A stretch of DNA of 6,864 bases, from contig JAITHH010000224.1 in assembly GCA_031280065.1 (NCBI GenBank), forward strand, positions 1 to 6,864. Direction: 5' to 3'. The notes below the pieces were generated by a model. That model was not told the DNA's origin and did no database searches. It saw only the letters and a list, made by a program, of their open reading frames with translations. The first letter of the stretch is position 1; the number at the start of each line of letters is the position of its first letter. Shown in pieces: positions 1 through 4,789 of this stretch. A program made the translations under genes and the position numbers. Origin of the DNA: Treponema sp. GTDB taxonomy: Bacteria > Spirochaetota > Spirochaetia > Treponematales > Breznakiellaceae.

Positions 1-330
1 CTGGGCCATCCGCACGAGGGCGTCGTAGAGGGACATATCCCCGTGGGGGTGGTACTTACCCATGCAGTCCCCGGTGATGCGGGCGCACTTCTTCGTGGCG
101 GACCCGGGCCGGAGTCCTAGCTCGTCCATGGAGTAGAGGAGCCGCCGGTGTACGGGTTTGAGTCCGTCCCGCACGTCGGGCAGGGCCCGGGCCACGATGA
201 CCGACATGGCGTAGTTGAGATAGGCGGTTTTTACCTCGTCTTCGATGGCAACGGGGATAATTTTAGCGCGGGGTGTTTCGGGGGCGCCGCCCTGGGGGCT
301 GCCGCCCCCTTGGATACCAGGATCAGCCAC
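1..330 (-). CDS. gyrA: DNA gyrase subunit A, N-terminal part (cut by window edge)
   Basis: This is the N-terminal 110 residues of the breakage-reunion subunit of a type IIA topoisomerase, the cytoplasmic enzyme that with GyrB introduces negative supercoils using ATP. The translation shows the family core: [20 protein letters not shown] (about residues 39-58), [12 protein letters not shown] (59-70), [19 protein letters not shown] (80-98) and [10 protein letters not shown] (101-110). The catalytic tyrosine lies beyond the edge. I chose the GTG at 328-330 because no in-frame ATG lies upstream of the conserved core and the GTG is preceded at about six bases by AGAAGGAAG. This gives a Gly/Pro-rich N-terminus about 16 residues longer than in E. 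coli GyrA. The residue after HPHGD, equivalent to E. coli Ser83, is methionine; the Asp87 equivalent is kept. A ParC-type paralogue cannot be excluded from this fragment, but the [21 protein letters not shown] stretch is more GyrA-like. gyrB is not visible nearby. Confidence 0.92.
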   Translation of the reverse strand, partial: MADPGIQGGGSPQGGAPETPRAKIIPVAIEDEVKTAYLNYAMSVIVARALPDVRDGLKPVHRRLLYSMDELGLRPGSATKKCARITGDCMGKYHPHGDMSLYDALVRMAQ

Positions 331-383
331 AAGAATCTTCCTTCTATAGTAAGTGCTATCTGTTCGTAAGGTTCATTAAGATG

Positions 384-412
384 AGTATAGCGAAAACGGG
401 AGGGCGTGTGGA
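384..412 (-). promoter_or_regulatory. Candidate sigma-70-type promoter for gyrA
   Basis: On the minus strand, TCCACA (412-407, four of six matches to TTGACA) is followed after 17 bases by TATACT (389-384, five of six matches to TATAAT). Transcription would start near 377, leaving a leader of roughly 45 bases before the GTG start at 330. This rests on hexamer matching only. Confidence 0.35.
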
Positions 413-430
413 GGGGGGCAAGCCCAGATC

Positions 431-454
431 AGCCATTCCGAATTCGGAATGGCT
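431..454. repeat. Perfect 24-base palindrome
   Basis: The half-site AGCCATTCCGAA is followed immediately by its exact reverse complement TTCGGAATGGCT, with an EcoRI-like GAATTC at the centre. A GAT before it and an ATC after it could extend the pairing by three bases past a one-base bulge. There is no T-run on either side, so it does not look like an intrinsic terminator. It sits exactly at the upstream end of the recognisable binding-protein relic, so it may be a rearrangement scar, an insertion remnant or a dimeric protein-binding site. Confidence 0.7.
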
Positions 455-591
455 ATCGGAAAAAGGACAGCCTAAACGCCCTTACCGCCGCCTTGGATAA
501 GGCTTTGGATGAACTATACGCGGACGGCGTTATGAAGGCGATTTCTTACAAAATATTTAACCGTGATTTGGTTTCGCGGGCCCGGAATTGA
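451..591 (+). pseudogene. C-terminal relic of an amino-acid-type solute-binding protein
   Basis: The plus-strand frame ending at TGA 589-591 encodes GYRKKDSLNALTAALDKALD, then ELYADGVMKAISYKIFNRDL and a short tail. This is the typical C-terminal end of family 3 (polar amino acid, GlnH/ArtJ-like) periplasmic binding proteins: a Lys-Lys-Asp-Ser strand exit, then a helix of the form ALxKALDELxADGxMxxIS, an aromatic residue and the carboxy terminus. Only about 46 codons remain of a protein normally near 250 residues. The upstream sequence in this frame (from a GTG at 406) does not resemble the family, and the homology stops at the perfect palindrome 431-454. No plausible start with a ribosome site precedes it. 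It lies on the strand opposite the carbohydrate operon and gyrA. I infer a gene remnant left by deletion or rearrangement. Recognition is by motif memory, not a search. Confidence 0.6.
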
Positions 592-616
592 CGCAAGGCG
601 GCAAAAGAGGCTGCGG

Positions 617-700
617 CATAATCGCGGGAATATAGGACATAATCGCGGGAATATGAGGCATATTCCTGGGAATATAGGACATATTCCCAGGAATAAACGG
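617..700. repeat. Four tandem 21-base units
   Basis: Units occupy 617-637, 638-658, 659-679 and 680-700. All begin with CATA and share GGAATA in the second half. Units 1 and 2 carry AATCGCGGGAATAT; units 3 and 4 carry ATTCCTGGGAATAT and ATTCCCAGGAATAA. The period is a multiple of three, so both strands read as heptapeptide repeats (His-Asn-Arg-Gly-Asn-Ile-Gly on plus; Ile-Pro-Ala-Ile-Met-Ser-Tyr on minus). No credible gene start accompanies either, so I treat this as a non-coding repeat downstream of the transporter operon. Confidence 0.85.
661..695. repeat. Perfect 15-bp inverted repeat (hairpin) inside the tandem array
   Basis: TATTCCTGGGAATAT (661-675) is separated by AGGAC (676-680) from its exact reverse complement ATATTCCCAGGAATA (681-695). 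The stem would form in RNA from either strand. On the minus strand it lies about 65 bases past the stop of the solute-binding-protein gene, so it could shield the 3' end of the operon mRNA or act in termination. It lacks a following U-run, so intrinsic termination is doubtful. Each arm is itself nearly palindromic. Confidence 0.75.
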
Positions 701-727
701 CAGCAGGCAAGCCATCGAATTCTGATT

Positions 728-755
728 GCCGGGAACGGCCAGGCCGAACCCGGGC
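728..755. other. Imperfect G+C-rich dyad after the operon stop
   Basis: Centred on A741, CCGGG-AA-CGGCC (729-740) mirrors GGCCG-AA-CCCGG (742-753). Ten base pairs can form if a two-by-two A/A mismatch is tolerated, although the innermost pairs must open to make a loop. It begins five bases past the stop codon of the minus-strand solute-binding-protein gene. Together with the hairpin at 661-695 it may mark the 3' end of the operon transcript. No U-tract follows. Confidence 0.35.
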
Positions 756-760
756 GCAGC

Positions 761-2269
761 CTACTTCTTCGCGCTCATCAGCCGCAGATACGCCGCTTCA
801 TAGCCCGCGGACTTGGGCAGCCATTCGCTGTTGATAAAACGTTTCAGCTCGTCCAGGCTTATCTCGCCGATGATGTACTTGTTCTCCAGTTCACCCTTGC
901 GGGTTATCAGATCGGGGTTATCCGTCTGGAACGTGTCCCATTCAGGAAGTTTCACCGAAGGCACCGCAATGTCCTCGGTTTGCGACGTGAAATTCCGCAG
1001 TATCTTCTGATAGTAGTCCGCTATCTTGGTCTGGTTGGATATGGCCGCCATTCCACCCTCGTAGGCAAACGACACCGTCATATAACTGGAAGTTACCGTC
1101 GACCACTTCTTCCGCTGCTCTTCGGTCTGATCAACCTTCCGGGTTTTCAAGTCGTAGGAATTGTAGGTCTGTCCGGGAACGCCCCAGTAAAGCGCCTCAA
1201 AGCCTTCGGGGGAATTGCCCCAGTCAAGGAAGCGCAGCGCGTCTTCGGTTTTCTTGGAAGCAACTGGAAGCCCCCACGCCCCCCATGCCGGCGGCGCGAC
1301 ATAGTTCCTCCGTTTCCCGTCCGCCGCTTTAACTGGCGGAAAAAAATCAAAGGTGTCCAGCGCGCCGTTGTTGTTATACTGCGGGGATTCGGGGACGGTG
1401 CTGTCGTGGGTGTGCAGTAAAGCGACGCGGTTTTGAAGCACCTTTTCCCTGCCCCCGTAAGTTTTGTTGACAAAGAATTCCGGGTCCATGATTTTTTCTG
1501 TGTAGAGCTTCCGCATGAATTCCAAGTAGGAATAGTAGCCGTTCATCTTTTCCCGTATCTTGTATGTCCCGTCAAAATCAGGCGCGCCGAATAGGGGCCC
1601 CGGAAGAAAGGCTTCCTGAATTATCCCCGCGTCTCCCCACACATCGCCGTCGGGGGAAATAAGATATGTGTCGTTTTGGCCATTGCCGTCCGGGTCGCCT
1701 GTTGCCACTTTTTTACCAAGCTCATAGAACTCGTCTATGGTATTCGGCGCCGAAACTCCTAACTTGGCAAGCCATTTGATATTCGCCATGAAGCCCCAGC
1801 GGTTCACCTTGTTTGCGCGGGGGACCGCGTAGGCAAGCCCGGTAGAAGCGATCACCGCGCTCTCCAGCAATTCCGGCGTTATGTTGTGCATGATGTTCGG
1901 GTATTTCTTGACCAAATCGCCCACCGGTTTCAAGATTCCGTCTTCCGCCCACTTGGTATAGTTCCTGTCCATGCTCCAGATATAGATCAGATCGGGCAGG
2001 TCGCCTGAAGCCATGATGATCTGAAGCCGGTCGTTGTAGTTGTTGATAGGCGGCGCTTCAAGTTCGATGTTAAAGCCGAATTGCTCCCGGATATACTTGA
2101 GCATGGGATTGTTGTCTATCACCACCTCTGGATTTACCCGGTTTACCATGGTGAGGGTTACTGCTTTTGTTCCCCCGCCTCCCGCGCCTGTCCCCTGCCC
2201 GCCGCCCGCAAACGCAAGCGTTCCTGTCAGGCATAACCCAGCCGCCGCCAGTAACATTGTTTTTTTCAT
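761..2269 (-). CDS. Carbohydrate ABC transporter, extracellular solute-binding protein (family 1, LplA/YtcQ-like)
   Basis: This 502-residue secreted protein should capture a sugar outside the inner membrane and pass it to the two permeases encoded just upstream. MKKTMLLAAAGLCLTGTLAF is a signal peptide, with probable cleavage after Ala-Phe-Ala (residue 21) and a Gly-rich linker to about residue 33. The single early Cys13 does not fit a lipobox. Family features include the MASGDLPDLI segment (86-95), WLAKLGVSAPNTIDEFYELG (166-185) and the Asp-rich loop DPDGNGQND (192-200), which resembles the EF-hand-like calcium loop of AlgQ-type sugar-binding proteins. I chose the ATG at 2269: it gives a clean signal peptide and has AGGAGAG about six bases upstream. 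An in-frame ATG at 2317 would add 16 residues and overlap the preceding stop by one base, but it spoils the signal peptide. It is the last gene of the operon, 47 bases after the permease. The substrate is unknown; oligosaccharides or uronides are typical of relatives. Confidence 0.92.
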   Translation of the reverse strand: MKKTMLLAAAGLCLTGTLAFAGGGQGTGAGGGGTKAVTLTMVNRVNPEVVIDNNPMLKYIREQFGFNIELEAPPINNYNDRLQIIMASGDLPDLIYIWSMDRNYTKWAEDGILKPVGDLVKKYPNIMHNITPELLESAVIASTGLAYAVPRANKVNRWGFMANIKWLAKLGVSAPNTIDEFYELGKKVATGDPDGNGQNDTYLISPDGDVWGDAGIIQEAFLPGPLFGAPDFDGTYKIREKMNGYYSYLEFMRKLYTEKIMDPEFFVNKTYGGREKVLQNRVALLHTHDSTVPESPQYNNNGALDTFDFFPPVKAADGKRRNYVAPPAWGAWGLPVASKKTEDALRFLDWGNSPEGFEALYWGVPGQTYNSYDLKTRKVDQTEEQRKKWSTVTSSYMTVSFAYEGGMAAISNQTKIADYYQKILRNFTSQTEDIAVPSVKLPEWDTFQTDNPDLITRKGELENKYIIGEISLDELKRFINSEWLPKSAGYEAAYLRLMSAKK

Positions 2270-2316
2270 TGCTCTCTCCTTGAACCAAAATATATAAATG
2301 ACGGCAACGCCGTTCA

Positions 2317-3228
2317 TTAACCCTTGACCGAACCCATCAGCATACCCTTCATAAAATATTTTTGAATAAAGGGATACACCAGCAGGATAGGCGCTACCGT
2401 AATCACAATCGCCGCCATTTGCAGGGTAAAGGGCTGGGCGAGTTTGTCAGGATCAAACGCGACTCCCTCCTGCGCCATGCCTCCCCCTTCGATGACAAGT
2501 TCCCGCAAAACCAGCATAAGAGGCCAGAGATTCCGCCGGGTGATGTAGAGGATCGAATCAAAATAGGCGTTCCAGTGCCCCACCGCGTGAAAAAGCAGGA
2601 AGGTAAAGATCGCCGGAAGCGACAGGGGAAGAATGATCTTGAACAGCACCGTTATCTCGTGCGCACCGTCGATGATCGCCGATTCTTCAAGGCTGTCCGG
2701 GATCGCGGCGATGAAATTCCGCATGAGAATCAGATTGTACGCGCTGATGGCTCCGGGCAGGATCAGCGCCCAGTAGGTGTTGACCAGTTTCAGGCTCCGG
2801 ATCAGCGTATAGCTGGGAATCATTCCGCCTGAAAAAAACATGGTGAAGATAATCAGCCCCATCACCACGCCCCGGCCCTTGAGGTTCTTTTTGGAAAGCG
2901 GGTAGGCGGAAATACAGAGCAGAAACAGGTTCAGCGCGGTCCCGCCCGCCGTAATGATGATGGTATTCAGGTAGCCGGTCTGAAGCAGCCGCATCCCCAG
3001 CATCTGGGTGTAGGCTTGCAGGCTTGGATGTTCCGGGATAAAGCGCAGCGGGTTGGCGAGGTAATCACTGTAGGGCGTGATAGAAAAAACCGCCACGTAA
3101 AAAAAAGGAAATATGCACGCCAGCGCGAAGAGGCTGACAAACCCGTAGTTAAAAATATCGAAAACCGTTTCCCAGCCGGTCTGCCTGATTTTGGAACCGC
3201 TGGAATTCAAACTTTTTTTACGCGCCAT
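2317..3228 (-). CDS. Carbohydrate ABC transporter permease (LplC/YtcP type)
   Basis: This 303-residue inner-membrane protein is one of two channel subunits of a CUT1-family sugar importer. It has about six hydrophobic segments (near 25-50, 86-112, 120-135, 152-170, 198-217 and 268-288). The cytoplasmic coupling loop EESAIIDGAHEITVLFKIIL (181-200, followed by Pro201) matches the EAA motif that contacts the ATPase. Other LplC/YtcP hallmarks are GHWNAYFDSILYIT (217-230) and the C-terminal YPFIQKYFMKGMLMGSVKG (285-303). The ATG at 3228 has GGAGGG six bases upstream, which fixes the start. It follows the other permease by 22 bases and precedes the solute-binding protein, so the three genes should be co-transcribed. 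In relatives this subunit pairs with an LplB/YteP-type permease and a shared ATPase encoded elsewhere. The gene is intact and of normal length. Confidence 0.95.
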   Translation of the reverse strand: MARKKSLNSSGSKIRQTGWETVFDIFNYGFVSLFALACIFPFFYVAVFSITPYSDYLANPLRFIPEHPSLQAYTQMLGMRLLQTGYLNTIIITAGGTALNLFLLCISAYPLSKKNLKGRGVVMGLIIFTMFFSGGMIPSYTLIRSLKLVNTYWALILPGAISAYNLILMRNFIAAIPDSLEESAIIDGAHEITVLFKIILPLSLPAIFTFLLFHAVGHWNAYFDSILYITRRNLWPLMLVLRELVIEGGGMAQEGVAFDPDKLAQPFTLQMAAIVITVAPILLVYPFIQKYFMKGMLMGSVKG

Positions 3229-3250
3229 GCCGCGCCCTCCTTATCCGCGT

Positions 3251-4183
3251 TTAGAAAATTCCTTCTTCGCCCATTCTTTTGGCAATCTGGTCCGCGCCTA
3301 TGAGGAAAAACAGGCTGACCAGGGAAGTAAAAAGCCCCACGGTGGCGGCAAACGAAAACCGCCCGTTCAGCAGCCCCAGCCGGTATACCCAGGTTTCAAA
3401 CACCTCGGAGACGCTCAGGTTTTGGGAGTTCTGCAAAACGAATATCTGCTCAAAGCCGTTATTCATGATGCTTCCCATTCTGAGGATCAGGCAGAGGATG
3501 ATGGTTGTTTTGATGCAGGGCAGCGTGATGCACCAGAGGCGCTGCAATTTGTTCGCGCCGTCCACGATGGCCGCCTCGTAGAGTTCCGGGCTGATCCCGG
3601 TGATGGCGGCAAGGTAGATGATCGTGCCCCAGCCCGCGCCTTTCCATATATCGGAAATCACGATGATGCTGCGGAAGTACGCTTCCTTGGCCATGAAGAA
3701 GACCGGCTCGCCGCCCATGCCCTTTATCAGATAGTTCACGATGCCCCAGGAGGGCGACAGGAAGCTCACAATGATTCCCCCCAGGATCACCCAGGAGATG
3801 AAATGGGGCAGGTATACCAGGGTCTGCAAAATCTTCTTATATTGAATACCCCGCATCTCGTTGAGCAGGAGCGCGAGGATGATAGGGATCGGGAAGCCCC
3901 ACACCAGGCGGAGGAAACTCAGATATATCGAATTGGCAAAGACCTTGTAAAAGTCATTCAGCTCGAAGAGGTACTTGAAATTCCCGAAGCCGATCCACGG
4001 GCTGTTGAGGATTCCCTTTGAAAAGCTGAAGTCTTTAAAGGCGATGACCACGCCGTACATGGGGACATACTTGAATATGATGTAGTATACCGCCGCAGGT
4101 ACCAGCAGGATATACAAGTACCGCATCTTCCAGAAATATCTCCAGGCTTTTGACTGCCGCCCGGCGCTCAACTTGGTATTCAT
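3251..4183 (-). CDS. Carbohydrate ABC transporter permease (LplB/YteP type)
   Basis: This 310-residue inner-membrane protein is the partner channel subunit and the first gene of the operon. A basic N-terminus is followed by the first membrane segment RYLYILLVPAAVYYIIFKYV (21-40) and then PMYGVVIAFKDF (41-52), a signature of the LplB/YteP group. Further hydrophobic segments lie near 86-107, 121-142, 171-192, 223-237 and 278-297. The coupling loop EAAIVDGANKLQRLWCITLP (203-222) is a clear EAA motif. The C-terminal region YRLGLLNGRFSFAATVGLF (267-285) is also typical. The ATG at 4183 is preceded by AGGGGGA at a rather long spacing of about 11 bases, so the ribosome site is less ideal than for the other two genes. 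No ATPase follows in the operon, as usual for this subfamily, which relies on a multitask MsmX/UgpC-like ATPase (known for Bacillus and Streptococcus relatives; inferred here). Confidence 0.95.
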   Translation of the reverse strand: MNTKLSAGRQSKAWRYFWKMRYLYILLVPAAVYYIIFKYVPMYGVVIAFKDFSFSKGILNSPWIGFGNFKYLFELNDFYKVFANSIYLSFLRLVWGFPIPIILALLLNEMRGIQYKKILQTLVYLPHFISWVILGGIIVSFLSPSWGIVNYLIKGMGGEPVFFMAKEAYFRSIIVISDIWKGAGWGTIIYLAAITGISPELYEAAIVDGANKLQRLWCITLPCIKTTIILCLILRMGSIMNNGFEQIFVLQNSQNLSVSEVFETWVYRLGLLNGRFSFAATVGLFTSLVSLFFLIGADQIAKRMGEEGIF

Positions 4184-4422
4184 ACTGATATTGTCCCCCT
4201 GACCGGCGGGGCCTGTATATAATAAACTTGGAAAAAGATAATACGTTTCTCTGGTTTGTGCGCGTTCCCGTCCCTGACGGCCCCCTCAACAGCCGCATCA
4301 ATGTAAACCGCTTCCCTGTTATACCGGGAGAGCAGCGCCAAAGGGCGGGGGCGGCGGGCGCGGAGAAGGCCGCTTGCGCCGCCCGGATGCGCGGAGTATA
4401 CTTATCACTGAGGAGTTAGGCT
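4184..4422. promoter_or_regulatory. Divergent intergenic region between the importer operon and the antitoxin-like gene
   Basis: This 239-base stretch must hold the operon promoter (minus strand) and any operator used by the nearby AraC regulator. On the minus strand an A+T-rich part has two TATTAT hexamers (complement of 4219-4224 and 4238-4243) that could be -10 elements, but I found no good -35 partner at 16-18 bases for either. CCCTGAC occurs twice, at 4197-4203 and 4272-4278. The right part (4343-4390) is very G+C-rich, with an 8-bp inverted repeat GGGCGGCG (4349-4356) / CGCCGCCC (4377-4384). I see no convincing gene here. Confidence 0.4.
4374..4402 (+). promoter_or_regulatory. Candidate promoter of the antitoxin-like gene
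   Basis: TATACT (4397-4402) matches five of six bases of the -10 consensus. TTGCGC (4374-4379), 17 bases upstream, matches the first three of the -35. Transcription would start near 4409, just ahead of the ribosome site AGGAG (4411-4415). The -35 half overlaps one arm of a G+C-rich inverted repeat. Confidence 0.4.
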
Positions 4423-4665
4423 ATGCAGGCAACCTACCGGCTTCGGGGAGAGGAAATAACCGGCAGTTTTATCAGGGGACTTCGAGACACCTATCAAAAC
4501 AGAGAAATTGAGATAACAATTCACGAAGTCGAAGATGAAACCGCCTATTTGCTGCAATCCGGCGAAAACCGGAACCATCTGCTGAAAATAATTGAAGCTG
4601 ACAAACAGGGACAAATCTTTCGGACCGTAACCGCTGAAGCTCTGGAAGCCATGATACCATCATGA
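4423..4665 (+). CDS. Small antitoxin-like protein (orphan)
   Basis: This is an 80-residue soluble protein of mixed charge. The ATG has AGGAG seven bases upstream and a candidate promoter before that, so I consider it a real gene. The architecture is a short N-terminal strand (MQATYRLRGEEI), a helix (SFIRGLRDTYQNR), a strand (EIEITIHEV), then DETAYLLQSGENRNHLLKII (38-57) and an acidic C-terminal tail with a Val-Thr-Ala-Glu-Ala-Leu-Glu segment. This resembles small antitoxins that accompany YoeB/Txe- or RelE-type ribonucleases in cyanobacteria and spirochaetes; I recognise the pattern, not a named family. No toxin gene lies next to it: downstream there are only about 124 bases before the AraC-type regulator, and upstream is the divergent operon. 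It may be a solitary antitoxin, act on a distant toxin, or be a small regulator. The function is uncertain; the gene call is firmer. Confidence 0.65.
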   Translation: MQATYRLRGEEITGSFIRGLRDTYQNREIEITIHEVEDETAYLLQSGENRNHLLKIIEADKQGQIFRTVTAEALEAMIPS

Positions 4666-4789
4666 TAATTTCCTGTAAGTATCATTACCAATGATCCTTC
4701 ATTTTCCGTACTCACCGCCCGCCCCTTCACCCTGAAATACGGATAAAGTATTGCACTACAGGTGTTTCTGCTATACACTGGCCGCTTAG
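4666..4789 (+). promoter_or_regulatory. Short intergenic region with candidate promoter of the AraC-type regulator
   Basis: TTGCAC (4751-4756) and TATACA (4772-4777) are separated by 15 bases, slightly short for a sigma-70 promoter. A start near 4784 would leave almost no leader before the ATG at 4790. Just after the antitoxin-like gene, ATCATT-ACC-AATGAT (4681-4695) can form a small A+T-rich hairpin followed by CCTTCATTTT, at best a weak terminator. No toxin-sized reading frame is present. Confidence 0.3.

Noticed and set aside
617..700. The tandem units as a CRISPR array.
   Set aside because: Units are directly adjacent at 21 bases with no variable spacers between constant repeats, and no cas gene is present.
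563..1420. Long plus-strand open frame of 285 codons beginning before the tandem repeat.
   Set aside because: Most of it is antisense to the clearly real solute-binding-protein gene, its sequence is Arg-rich with no recognisable domain, and it has no ribosome site. The repeat merely extends the frame because its period is a multiple of three.
3191..4021. Plus-strand open frame of 276 codons opposite the LplB-type permease.
   Set aside because: Its composition (rich in His, Asp, Glu, Arg) is that of a membrane-protein antisense shadow, and the minus-strand permease reads with all family motifs.
4197..4278. Two copies of CCCTGAC (4197-4203 and 4272-4278) as a possible AraC operator pair.
   Set aside because: The copies are seven bases long and 75 bases apart, one overlaps the ribosome site region of the permease gene, and such short matches are expected by chance in a G+C-rich region.
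4228..4419. Plus-strand frame of 63 codons in the divergent region.
   Set aside because: It has no ribosome site, no family resemblance and a low-complexity Ala/Gly/Arg tail from the G+C-rich stretch; it overlaps the candidate promoter of the next gene.
4681..4710. ATCATT-ACC-AATGAT followed by a T-rich stretch as an intrinsic terminator for the antitoxin-like gene.
   Set aside because: The stem is only six A+T-rich base pairs and the following tract (CCTTCATTTT) is interrupted; too weak to call as a terminator.
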